From Chitinophaga pinensis DSM 2588 (GTDB taxonomy: Bacteria > Bacteroidota > Bacteroidia > Chitinophagales > Chitinophagaceae): a DNA stretch of 64,000 nucleotides. The first letter of the stretch is position 1; each line of letters starts with the position of its first letter. Shown piece after piece: positions 26,561-34,266 of the stretch. The DNA is taken from NCBI RefSeq assembly GCF_000024005.1, contig NC_013132.1:558001-622000 (forward strand). The letters are read 5' to 3'. A program made the position numbers and the translations under genes. A model generated the notes under the pieces. That model saw only the letters and a list, made by a program, of their open reading frames with translations. It did no database searches and was not told where the DNA came from.

Positions 26561-27685
26561 TCAGAGACCACCAGTTAACGCTACCAGCAACACCTTAGTT
26601 ATTATTAGAACCGGCGCTACTTCGAATGCGCAAAGGTAAAGAAAAAAATGCAATCTGCTGAAAGATAAGTATTGTTTTACCACTGAATATGACCGGATAT
26701 AGCGATACGCAACGAGTAACACAATAAATGCTACGGACATATACATGAATGGTTTTGACCATTCCGGCTTACAGAATGCCAGTATCACCAGGAATGGCAC
26801 CAGTAAAATGCCCAGTATTTTGTTGATGAGATATAATACGAAGATGTAAGCATCGGCCAGTTCTGAACTACCAAACAGCCATCCGCAGAAGCGTAACATT
26901 ACATATTTCACGCTATATACAACCGCCACCAGCAATACCAGTCCCGGAATCGCCATCCAGGCAGTATTCGCAGGTATATACTGCTGCCGGTACATCAACA
27001 GATACAGGTACAAAGCCAGACTGATCACAAAAAAGCCGTTCAGCAAAAAGTTAGGGAACGGAGACTGTGACAACTGGTCCTTCAGCTGTCGCTGACTCAG
27101 CGTCGGATTCATAAACGCCCGGAACAGATCGGAGAAGTATTTCAGGTAACTCAGCCGGATGATACCCAGTAACAACACAACGCCCGCCATCACATATACC
27201 AGCCAGTCCAGGTCTTCATATACCCTTACTTTATTGACATCCAGCCGGGTAGGCTTGTCGCTTTTCAGGAAAATATTGGTAGCCGCCAGCTTTTTCAGGT
27301 ACAGATCATACGCCGTTTCCTGCCGTAAAGGTACAGCAGCCTGCTGCTGCCTACTATCAGCAGCTGCTTTCGCAGTACTGTCAGCAGTGACAACAGGGGC
27401 CGCCGGTACTGCATTTTGTGCAGTAGCCGCAGGTGCAGTAGTAGTACTTACAGGAACTGCCGGTGTAGCAGGCTTTAATACACTTGCAGGCGCACTCACA
27501 CCTGCACTGTCTTTTTTGATCACCGGTACTTTCTTCTTCACAGGTTTGACTGTGGTGTCCCGGGGGTCACTTTGTACCTTCACAGGCGCGCTTTGCACAG
27601 CAGGAGCCGGCTTTGCGGAGCTATCCGTCTGAGCCGCCAAACGTAAACAGGGTAGAATGAACAGAAACAATAACCAGCGTCGCAC
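26561..27685 (-). CDS. DUF4271 membrane protein
   Basis: A 374-residue protein. Residues 1-19 form a signal peptide, and residues 20-115 are an Ala/Pro/Val/Lys-rich low-complexity region. A membrane domain with about seven helices follows (about 160-370). The C-terminal domain begins DLDWLVYVMAGVVLLLG and ends HFFLYLCAFEVAPVLIITKVLL, which is the DUF4271 family. It starts with GTG, 37 nt after an exact -7 box at 27722-27729. The gene is regularly next to hemD in Bacteroidota, but its role is unknown. It is divergent from hemW. Confidence 0.82.
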   Translation of the reverse strand: MRRWLLFLFILPCLRLAAQTDSSAKPAPAVQSAPVKVQSDPRDTTVKPVKKKVPVIKKDSAGVSAPASVLKPATPAVPVSTTTAPAATAQNAVPAAPVVTADSTAKAAADSRQQQAAVPLRQETAYDLYLKKLAATNIFLKSDKPTRLDVNKVRVYEDLDWLVYVMAGVVLLLGIIRLSYLKYFSDLFRAFMNPTLSQRQLKDQLSQSPFPNFLLNGFFVISLALYLYLLMYRQQYIPANTAWMAIPGLVLLVAVVYSVKYVMLRFCGWLFGSSELADAYIFVLYLINKILGILLVPFLVILAFCKPEWSKPFMYMSVAFIVLLVAYRYIRSYSVVKQYLSFSRLHFFLYLCAFEVAPVLIITKVLLVALTGGL

Positions 27686-27721
27686 CGTGAATATTTTTTA
27701 ATGCAGTAATTTTGTCGTTTG

Positions 27722-27729
27722 CAAAGATA
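27722..27729 (-). promoter_or_regulatory. -7 box for DUF4271-hemD
   Basis: The minus strand reads TATCTTTG, an exact TAnnTTTG match, giving a leader of about 30 nt. Confidence 0.45.
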
Positions 27730-27843
27730 TAAAAATAGTCCATGGTCACTAGTTGATATACTATAGTTACCATATACTTATTTAAGCTATACTCAATTTA
27801 TTTCAGTGTCTACCGGCCTGTGCCGGCACACGCTTTTTTTCAG

Positions 27844-28968
27844 ATGGCAGGTATTTATCTACATATTCCTTTTTGTAAGCAGGCTTGTTACTACTGTAAC
27901 TTCCATTTTTCCACTTCATTGTCGCAGCAACCAGCCCTGGTTAAGCAACTGGTAAGGGAAATAGATTTACAACGCAATTATCTCTCCGGCGCCCCGGTAA
28001 GCAGTATCTATTTCGGTGGCGGCACCCCCAGTATGCTTCCGCAGGCTGATATACAGCTGCTGCTCAGTAAACTGCGGGATACCTTCCCGGTTAATCCGGA
28101 CGCAGAGATCACCCTGGAAGCCAATCCGGATGATCTTTCTCCTGGAAAACTGGACGCCCTCCGCGCTGCTGGTATCAACCGGCTGAGTATCGGTATACAG
28201 TCCTTTCATGAACCGGATCTGCGCTGGATGAACCGTGCGCACGATAGTCAGCAAGCCTTGCAAAGTATCATCAATGCAAAGGCTGCCGGCTTTGATAACC
28301 TGACCATAGACCTGATATATGGTGGACCGACGCTGACTGATGAAGGATGGGCTGCCAATGTACAACAGGCCATCGACCTGGGTGTACAACATCTTTCCTG
28401 TTATGCACTGACCGTAGAACCCGGCACGGCGCTGGACCAGTTTATCCGGAAAAAGAAAGTAGCTGCCGTTGATTCCGATAAAGCTGCCCGTCATTTTGAA
28501 CAACTCATGCAATGGACGGCAAAAGCCGGCTATGAGCATTATGAAATATCCAACTTCGCCCTTCCCGGCTGGCACTCCCGTCACAACAGCAGTTACTGGC
28601 AGGGACAGCCTTACCTCGGATTAGGGCCTTCGGCACATTCCTTCAATGGTGGTTCCCGTCAGTGGAACATTGCCAACAACGCGCAGTATATCAAAAGCAT
28701 GGAGCAGGATAAAGTGCCTTTCGAACTGGAAGAACTGACGGCTGTTATGATGCTGAATGAATATATCATGACCACCCTGCGTACCTCACAGGGCTGTATA
28801 CTGCCCGTAGTCGCGGAACGTTTCGGTACTGACAAACGGGATACTCTCCTGCAACTATCCCGGACTTTCATCGATAAAGGCTGGATGATTCTCCGCAACG
28901 ATACCCTGGTACTGACGCCGGAAGGCCGGCTTTTTGCCGATGGTATTGCCTCAGATCTCTTTTTCTGA
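27844..28968 (+). CDS. hemW: radical SAM heme chaperone HemW
   Basis: A 374-residue radical SAM protein beginning MAGIYLHIPFCKQACYYCNF, so the cluster cysteines CxxxCxxC are residues 11, 15 and 18. Also visible are SIYFGGGTPSML, ITLEANPDDL and the HemN_C region near the end. The motif CYYCNF marks HemW rather than HemN. It is a heme chaperone rather than a coproporphyrinogen oxidase, probably delivering heme to respiratory enzymes. An upstream GTG at 27820 would add 8 residues; the ATG at 27844 is preferred because it gives the family N-terminus. Divergent from DUF4271-hemD. Confidence 0.92.
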   Translation: MAGIYLHIPFCKQACYYCNFHFSTSLSQQPALVKQLVREIDLQRNYLSGAPVSSIYFGGGTPSMLPQADIQLLLSKLRDTFPVNPDAEITLEANPDDLSPGKLDALRAAGINRLSIGIQSFHEPDLRWMNRAHDSQQALQSIINAKAAGFDNLTIDLIYGGPTLTDEGWAANVQQAIDLGVQHLSCYALTVEPGTALDQFIRKKKVAAVDSDKAARHFEQLMQWTAKAGYEHYEISNFALPGWHSRHNSSYWQGQPYLGLGPSAHSFNGGSRQWNIANNAQYIKSMEQDKVPFELEELTAVMMLNEYIMTTLRTSQGCILPVVAERFGTDKRDTLLQLSRTFIDKGWMILRNDTLVLTPEGRLFADGIASDLFF

Positions 28969-28977
28969 GCCTGTTTC

Positions 28978-29120
28978 CCGGTATGAGCTTCGTATAATTA
29001 CGTTACTACACCGTCATTATGCCGCTATCTCTTCGTTCCTGAACGGAGCGGTAACGGCGTAATGCCGGTATAATAAGGGGGTAATCGAAGGAATGAAGCT
29101 AAATGAACGTAGAAACCGGG
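28978..29120. repeat. large imperfect palindrome after hemW
   Basis: The central arms are 29010-29038 and 29041-29069 (23 of 29 positions pair by Watson-Crick, and three more are G-U on the plus strand). Outer short matches, CTTCG/CGAAG, ATTAC/GTAAT and CCCGGT/ACCGGG, extend it to 28978-29120. It contains no gene. It could be a degenerate palindromic repeat or a structured 3' region of the hemW transcript. Confidence 0.6.
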
Positions 29121-29139
29121 CCTTATACGGCCTAAAAGC

Positions 29140-29171
29140 AGAGGGTGTCTGCCATACGGCGGACACCCTCT
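29140..29171 (-). terminator. terminator of aldose epimerase gene
   Basis: A 14-bp stem (29140-29153 with 29158-29171, one G-U) with loop ATAC. On the minus strand it is followed by TGCTTTT. It lies 46 nt after the epimerase stop. Confidence 0.75.
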
Positions 29172-29216
29172 GTGCTAATATCTCTAAAAACTCCAGGCAA
29201 TCGCCTTTGTAACTGA

Positions 29217-30398
29217 TTAAGATTTTACGCCAAACTTATACACACAGGTAGAAGTATAGGTTTCTCCCGGTTTCAGTACTACTGAAGGGAACGTAGGCTT
29301 ATTTGGTGAATCAGGGAAGTGCTGTGTTTCCAGGCAGAATGCACCACGGTGTACATAGCTTTTACCTTCTTTACCCTTGTCGGTACCATCCAGGAAGTTA
29401 CCACCGTAGAACTGAACACCCGGCTCAGTCGTCCATACTTCCAGGGTACGGCCGCTGGTAGGCTCTTCTACAGTAGCTGCCAGTGACAGTTCTTTACCTT
29501 TTTTGTTCAGCACATAGTTGTGATCGTATCCTTTACCGAATTTCAGCTGTTCGAAATCAGCATCTACTCTTTCACCGATTTTGGTAGGTGTGGTGAAGTC
29601 CATCGGTGTACCTTTTACCGCCTGGAGTTTACCGGTAGGGATCAGGGTACTGTCCACCGGTGTGAACTTATCGGCATTGATATACATGATATGATCATTG
29701 ATATCGCCATTACCCGCGCCATGCAGGTTGAAGAAAGAGTGGTTAGTCAGGTTTACCACAGTTGCTTTATCGGTAGTGGCTTTATAATCGATCTTTACTT
29801 CGTTGCTGTCTGTCAGTTCGTAAGTCAGTGTGATATCCAGGTTACCAGGGTATCCTTCTTCACCGTCTTTTGCTACATAGTGCAGTTTCAGGGTGTGATC
29901 ATTTGGCTGCTCAGCATCCCATACCACATCATTAAAACCTACTTTACCACCGTGCAGGTGATTCACGCCATTGTTGGTAGCGAGGGTATACTCTTTACCA
30001 TCCACTTTGAACTTACCTTTAGCGATACGGTTGCCATAACGGCCTACGATACCACCATAATATCTTTCCTTGGTGCTTACATACTGAGCGGCATTATCAT
30101 AACCCAGCTCAACGTCGGCCAGTTGTCCCTGTTTATCAGGAGCGAGCAGACTTACGATCTTTGCGCCATAGTTGGTAATAGCTACCTGGATATTTCCTTT
30201 ACCTTTCAGGTGATATAATTTCACCTGTTTGCCGTCGATGGTAGTATCAAATTTCGCATCTGATATCTGGCCCTGAGAAAGACTGTCTTGCTTGGTACTC
30301 ATACTATCTGCTGTATTATTATCGGTTTTTGTACCAGACTGGCAGGCGCTGAAGCTAACTGCGGCCGCCACTGTTAATAGTGGAAATATGTTTTTCAT
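29217..30398 (-). CDS. aldose 1-epimerase (GalM-like), lipoprotein
   Basis: A 393-residue protein with a lipoprotein signal (lipobox SACQ near residue 19) and a galactose mutarotase domain. Key blocks are GRYGNRIAKGKF, NGVNHLHGGKVGFNDVVWDAE (first catalytic His), VNLTNHSFFNL (second His), GYDHNYVLN and PGVQFYGGNFLDG. The enzyme interconverts alpha and beta anomers of hexoses. Here the acylated N-terminus places it outside the cytoplasm, which suits a scavenger of polysaccharide-derived sugars. It is monocistronic between two hairpins. Confidence 0.9.
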   Translation of the reverse strand: MKNIFPLLTVAAAVSFSACQSGTKTDNNTADSMSTKQDSLSQGQISDAKFDTTIDGKQVKLYHLKGKGNIQVAITNYGAKIVSLLAPDKQGQLADVELGYDNAAQYVSTKERYYGGIVGRYGNRIAKGKFKVDGKEYTLATNNGVNHLHGGKVGFNDVVWDAEQPNDHTLKLHYVAKDGEEGYPGNLDITLTYELTDSNEVKIDYKATTDKATVVNLTNHSFFNLHGAGNGDINDHIMYINADKFTPVDSTLIPTGKLQAVKGTPMDFTTPTKIGERVDADFEQLKFGKGYDHNYVLNKKGKELSLAATVEEPTSGRTLEVWTTEPGVQFYGGNFLDGTDKGKEGKSYVHRGAFCLETQHFPDSPNKPTFPSVVLKPGETYTSTCVYKFGVKS

Positions 30399-30460
30399 TT
30401 TTGGAAGTTATAAGGGTACAATATACGCTTTTCGTATTAAAAGTGATAGTCTTATAAAAG

Positions 30461-30502
30461 ACAAAACGCTGATCACCGCAAAATGCAGTGGTCAGCGTTT
30501 GT
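30461..30502 (-). terminator. terminator of deoxyhypusine-synthase-like gene
   Basis: AAACGCTGATCAC (30464-30476) pairs with GTGGTCAGCGTTT (30488-30500), one G-U. The minus strand continues GTCTTTTATAAG. Confidence 0.7.
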
Positions 30503-30530
30503 CTTTGCGTCAGCCTTGCGGCAGCAGCAC

Positions 30531-31505
30531 TTACCAGCCGAGCAGGTAAGCAAATATCAGTGGCGCTACGATCGTAGCATCAGATTCAACGATGAATTTT
30601 GGTGTGTTGATATCCAGTTTACCCCAGGTAATCTTCTCGTTTGGTACTGCACCGGAGTAAGAACCATAAGAAGTAGTGGAGTCAGAAATCTGGCAGAAAT
30701 AGCCCCAGAAAGGCACATCATGCCATTCCAGATCCTGATACATCATTGGCACTACGCAGATCGGGAAGTCACCCGCGATACCGCCACCGATCTGGAAGAA
30801 GCCTACGCCCTTACCAGCGGAATTGTTACGGTACCAGTCTGCCAGCCATACCATGTACTCGATACCGCTCTTCATGGTAGATGCTTTCAGTTCACCTTTG
30901 ATGATGTAAGAAGCGAAGATATTACCCATGGTGCTATCTTCCCATCCCGGAACAACGATCGGAATATTACGTTCAGCAGCAGCGAGCATCCAGCTGTTCT
31001 TTGGATCGATCTCGTAGTGCTCTTTCATTACACCGCTCAGCAGGAGTTTGTACATGTACTCGTGCGGGAAGTAACGTTCACCTTTATCATCAGCGTCTTT
31101 CCAGATCTTGTGAATATGCTCTTGTATACGGCGGAAAGCTTCTTCCTCCGGAATACAGGTATCAGTCACCCTGTTAAAACCATCCTGGAGCAGGTCCCAT
31201 TCTTCCTGGGGGCTCAGGTCACGGTAGTTAGGAACCCTTTTGTAGTGTGTATGTGCTACCAGGTTCATGATATCTTCCTCCAGGTTAGCGCCTGTACAGG
31301 AGATGATATCTACTTTACCCTGGCGGATCATTTCCGCGAAGGAGATACCCAACTCGGCAGTACTCATAGCACCCGCAAGAGATACCAGCATTTTACCGCC
31401 TTCCAGTAAATGTGTTTCATATCCCTTGGCAGCATCCACCAGTGCAGCCGCATTAAAGTGGCGGTAGTGGTGCTGGATAAATTGAGAAATAGGCCCTTTA
31501 TTCAT
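30531..31505 (-). CDS. deoxyhypusine synthase family protein
   Basis: A 324-residue protein of the DHS fold. LLEGGKMLVSLAGAMSTAELG (about 33-53), VDIISCTGANLEEDIMN, GVGFFQIGGGIAGDFPIC and the catalytic lysine in ITWGK (Lys296), followed by ESDATIVAPL, are present. In eukaryotes and archaea DHS makes deoxyhypusine on eIF5A from spermidine. Bacteria lack eIF5A, so the homologue more likely acts in polyamine metabolism, for example as a homospermidine-forming enzyme; this is inference. It has its own promoter box (31540-31547) and terminator. The active-site lysine argues that it is enzymatically active. Confidence 0.9.
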   Translation of the reverse strand: MNKGPISQFIQHHYRHFNAAALVDAAKGYETHLLEGGKMLVSLAGAMSTAELGISFAEMIRQGKVDIISCTGANLEEDIMNLVAHTHYKRVPNYRDLSPQEEWDLLQDGFNRVTDTCIPEEEAFRRIQEHIHKIWKDADDKGERYFPHEYMYKLLLSGVMKEHYEIDPKNSWMLAAAERNIPIVVPGWEDSTMGNIFASYIIKGELKASTMKSGIEYMVWLADWYRNNSAGKGVGFFQIGGGIAGDFPICVVPMMYQDLEWHDVPFWGYFCQISDSTTSYGSYSGAVPNEKITWGKLDINTPKFIVESDATIVAPLIFAYLLGW

Positions 31506-31539
31506 GTCCGTTTAAATAGTTTAAATTCTCTAAGAACCG

Positions 31540-31547
31540 CAAAGGTA
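31540..31547 (-). promoter_or_regulatory. -7 box for the deoxyhypusine-synthase-like gene
   Basis: The minus strand reads TACCTTTG, an exact match, 34 nt before the ATG. Confidence 0.45.
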
Positions 31548-31629
31548 ATGAATTAAAAAAAATAGCCCATAATAGCTGTCGCTACTATGGACTACCTTGA
31601 CTATGGACTTTCAACTGATGAACTGATGT

Positions 31630-32148
31630 CTAGACTTTCTTCAGGTGCTGGTGTACACTCATGTCGCCACCTGCGCTTGATTTGATCACTTTCCAGGTCT
31701 TGTCGCCTTCCAGTGTTACATAGTACACGGTGTTTCCATCGCTTTCGAATTCTACCACCCAGCGTACTTTTTCATTCGGATAACGTTTCGCCAGCTTGTT
31801 GGTCACAGCCAGCGGCAGATGCTCTTCCGCTATGTAGCGGCGGGTAGCCAGCAGCGTTCCTTCTTTATCGAAGTAGGCAGTCACATTACGTTCTTTCAAT
31901 GTGAATTTGGCCATAAACGTTTTGTTGTCTTCGCTATACCATTTCACATCTGAAGCACCCGAAAATTCTTTGCTGAGTGCATTCTTCAATTTACTGCTGG
32001 CCTCCATTTCCTTGGTGGCTGCAAATGTGAGCTGTGTACTGAAAAGAAGAGCGGCAACAAATAACAGAAGCATGCTCCTGATACGACCGAAAGACAGTCG
32101 TGTAGCACCCGCAGGTGCACTGAGGTTAATTGATTTGATCGGTTTCAT
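31630..32148 (-). CDS. PepSY-like exported protein
   Basis: A 172-residue protein starting MKPIKSINL with a long N-terminal extension, then a hydrophobic segment (about 28-45, MLLLFVAALLFSTQLTFA) that serves as signal peptide. The mature part has two alternating blocks of the PepSY-like type: NALSKEFSGASDVKWYSEDNK... and VTNKLAKRYPNEKVRWVVEFES. The frame reaches 32211, but the ATG at 32148 is preferred and gives 32 nt to a TACCTTTA box on this strand. Such proteins are periplasmic and of unknown function. Confidence 0.65.
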   Translation of the reverse strand: MKPIKSINLSAPAGATRLSFGRIRSMLLLFVAALLFSTQLTFAATKEMEASSKLKNALSKEFSGASDVKWYSEDNKTFMAKFTLKERNVTAYFDKEGTLLATRRYIAEEHLPLAVTNKLAKRYPNEKVRWVVEFESDGNTVYYVTLEGDKTWKVIKSSAGGDMSVHQHLKKV

Positions 32149-32594
32149 GGCGGAAACTTTTAGGTTTGGTTTTGTGATGTAAAGGTACATGCAAGAATGG
32201 GGCGGGGTCAAATGCTTTGTGTTAAATGGAGACGCTAGATTAATTGGTAATTCGCATCTGTAACAGAATTATATTCAACTTACCTTGTCTTTTCATATAC
32301 TTCCTTGTGCCATTCAGATGTTGCACTGAAACGACGATCGTTGCAGGCACCTGCGTTAAGCTTTTGTTAAACTGGACAGTGTAGCGATGAACGGTTAAAA
32401 TCAATTAGGAATTACAAATTAGGAATTAGGAATTGGTTAGCCAGCTGTTATAAAAACCCCTACTGATAAGCAATAACATTGTTGGTGATTACGGTCCAGT
32501 ATTTGCCTTATTGATACAATTACTATCAATTGATGCTCGTTCAAACGTAATTCCTAATTCTTAATTCCTAATTCCTAATTCTTACCTTCAGTAC
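32149..32594. other. gene-free divergent region with inverted AATTAGG-type repeats
   Basis: This 446-nt stretch separates the PepSY-like gene (minus) from the ACP phosphodiesterase gene (plus). It contains the inverted repeat arrays described separately and AT-rich promoter sequence. I see no coding frame. Confidence 0.6.
32402..32582. repeat. inverted arrays of an AATTAGG(AATT) unit
   Basis: Tandem copies of an AATTAGG/AATT unit at 32402-32435 are mirrored as complementary AATTCCTAATT copies at 32547-32582. The arms are about 32 nt with roughly 85 percent match, separated by about 110 nt. The second array ends directly before the next gene. Confidence 0.65.
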
Positions 32595-33176
32595 ATGAAC
32601 TACCTGGCCCACGCATATCTTTCTTTCAATGATCAGTCCCTGATAGTGGGCAATATGATAGCTGATTATGTGAAAGGCAAACACTGGCAGGAATACGATC
32701 GGGGTATTCAGCAGGGCATACAGTTGCACCGTGCGATCGATACATTTACAGATACGCACCCGGTGACACTGGCAGCCAGAGAATATTTCCAGGCATCCTG
32801 CGGACGATACAGTGCCGTCTTTATCGACATTGTATATGATCATTTCCTCGCTACTGATACCAGCATTTTTTCAGAACAATCCTTATCTGCTTTTACAAAA
32901 CAGATATACCATACTGTTGCACAGCAACATGATATACTACCACCTGTATTTCAACAGGTTTTCCGGCACATGCAACAACATGACTGGCTGTATGGTTACC
33001 GGTTTATGGACGGTATTTATAAGAGCTTCAGCGGTATCGTACACCGGGCAAAATTCCTGGAAGTGACGGCTGATGCGCCATTTGAAGTACTTAAACAGCA
33101 TTATGACGAACTGGCTGATCATTACAGAACATTCTTTCCTGAATTGGTCGCATTCGTTAAAACATACCCGCATTAA
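32595..33176 (+). CDS. ACP phosphodiesterase family protein (AcpH, DUF479)
   Basis: A 193-residue helical protein. The start MNYLAHAYLSFNDQSLIVGNMIAD and the block GIQLHRAIDTFTDTHP (about 43-58) are the conserved residues of the acyl carrier protein phosphodiesterase family, a distant HD-domain relative. AcpH removes the 4'-phosphopantetheine group from ACP in E. coli; in other bacteria the activity is unproven. The start codon lies 12 nt after the AT-rich repeat array. The next gene follows after 48 nt and may be co-transcribed. Confidence 0.82.
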   Translation: MNYLAHAYLSFNDQSLIVGNMIADYVKGKHWQEYDRGIQQGIQLHRAIDTFTDTHPVTLAAREYFQASCGRYSAVFIDIVYDHFLATDTSIFSEQSLSAFTKQIYHTVAQQHDILPPVFQQVFRHMQQHDWLYGYRFMDGIYKSFSGIVHRAKFLEVTADAPFEVLKQHYDELADHYRTFFPELVAFVKTYPH

Positions 33177-33224
33177 ATCGTAGGTTTGCACATATTTTGT
33201 AACAAACTGAATTGATAGCCAACA

Positions 33225-33833
33225 ATGAAATGTTTACTTCGCTTAATGCTGCTTACCATTATAGCAGGTCTCACCAGCCTGACCACCAATGCCCAGGACA
33301 AAAAGATGCCGCCTCTCGATGCGAGCCCTATGGACATGGCATACTATCCGGTAATGTATCCCTATGTAGTAAAGGTGAAAGGTGAACCCGGCGCACTTGT
33401 GGCACGTGTTATATATAGCCGTCCGCAGAAGAAAGGAAGAAAGATCTTCGGCGAACTGGAAGCTTATGGCGAAATCTATCGGCTGGGCGCCAACGAGGCT
33501 ACTGAAATAGAATTCTATCGCCCTGTTAATATCGGTGGTAAAAACATCCCTAAAGGCCGTTATACCATGTACGCGATATTAGGCGAACAGAAATGGACCA
33601 TGATCGTAAACCGTGAAACGGATATCTGGGGCGCGTTCAAATACGACGAAAAGAAAGACGTGGCAAGAGCAGAGGTACCTGTTGTAAAGCTAAGCACACC
33701 TGTTGAACCCTTCAGCATCGTGTTCGAAAAAGCAGACTATGGCGCTAACCTCGTAGTTGCCTGGGATACTACCAGTGTAAGCCTGCCTATCAAATGGTCA
33801 GACAAAGCACCTGCTACCGGTAAAAAGAAATAA
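33225..33833 (+). CDS. DUF2911 exported protein
   Basis: A 202-residue protein with a signal peptide (about 1-23, ending TNAQ). The conserved DUF2911 core reads VKVKGEPGALVARVIYSRPQKKGRKIFGELEAYGEIYRLGANEATEI, then IPKGRYTMYAILGEQKWTMIVN and FEKADYGANLVVAWDTTSVSLPI. The family is a beta-rich periplasmic protein typical of Bacteroidota with no known function. A terminator follows the stop, so it ends a short unit with the ACP phosphodiesterase gene. Confidence 0.82.
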   Translation: MKCLLRLMLLTIIAGLTSLTTNAQDKKMPPLDASPMDMAYYPVMYPYVVKVKGEPGALVARVIYSRPQKKGRKIFGELEAYGEIYRLGANEATEIEFYRPVNIGGKNIPKGRYTMYAILGEQKWTMIVNRETDIWGAFKYDEKKDVARAEVPVVKLSTPVEPFSIVFEKADYGANLVVAWDTTSVSLPIKWSDKAPATGKKK

Positions 33834-33858
33834 CAAAAAGCAGTTCATATAAAAATCA

Positions 33859-33896
33859 AGAGAGCGGGAGTATGCACTTCCGCTCTCTTTGTTTTT
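33859..33896 (+). terminator. terminator of DUF2911 gene
   Basis: AGAGAGCGGGAG pairs with CTTCCGCTCTCT (one mismatch) and is followed by TTGTTTTTAG. Confidence 0.7.
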
Positions 33897-33908
33897 AGTA
33901 ATAAAATA

Positions 33909-34024
33909 GGCGGTAAGATTACCGCCCACGAATTTTAACCATATCCTATGAAAAACCTTTTCAAATGTAGTTCGAATAACTGCGCGGAAACTACGGTTTC
34001 GGCTGAGTGAACAAATTTTGTTCG
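33909..34024 (+). repeat. MKNL-hairpin element, copy A
   Basis: Hairpin GGCGGTA/TACCGCC with loop AGAT at 33909-33926, then the block TTTTAACCATATCCTATG with the ATG at 33948. A 20-codon frame (MKNLFKC...) ends at 34010. A GTGAAC block at 34007 starts a second hairpin (GAACAAA/TTTGTTC, 34009-34023). It shares the layout with copies B, C and D. Confidence 0.75.
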
Positions 34025-34191
34025 TGAAAGTGGCGATTTCATCCGTAAAGTGATTTCTGAAAGCGATTAAGGACAAAAACAGCCACCATGGCCCGTATTT
34101 ATACTTCAGTCTGCACCTGCGTAGATCTACTTATTTGTATTTTTTTTTATCTGATTTGATACATAACACCTTGTACAAATAAAGGAGCGAA

Positions 34192-34223
34192 CCGGCGCCG
34201 GAATGCGGGAATTAGTACCTTTG
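34192..34223 (+). promoter_or_regulatory. possible promoter and palindromic operator before the metB-like gene
   Basis: TACCTTTG at 34216-34223 is an exact -7 box. CCGGCGCCGG at 34192-34201 is a perfect 10-bp palindrome in place of a -33 element, a position suited to a repressor or activator. A smaller palindrome, TTGTACAA, lies at 34171-34178. Confidence 0.4.
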
Positions 34224-34266
34224 GAGCTGTCGAAAAGAATCGTCTAAATACTAAAATATTTCAGGA

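Larger units (their letters stand above)
33834..34266. other. gene-free region between DUF2911 and the metB-like gene
   Basis: This 433-nt region holds a terminator, element copy A (33909-34024) and the promoter/operator features before the metB-like gene. No protein-coding frame other than the 20-codon micro-ORF of copy A is seen. Confidence 0.6.

Noticed and set aside
30483..31409. A 308-codon frame antisense to the deoxyhypusine synthase gene
   Set aside because: The opposite strand has a full catalytic motif set; the shadow has none.
34025..34266. Possible SAM riboswitch before the metB-like gene
   Set aside because: No SAM-I, SAM-II or similar core is visible; only palindromes and a promoter box.
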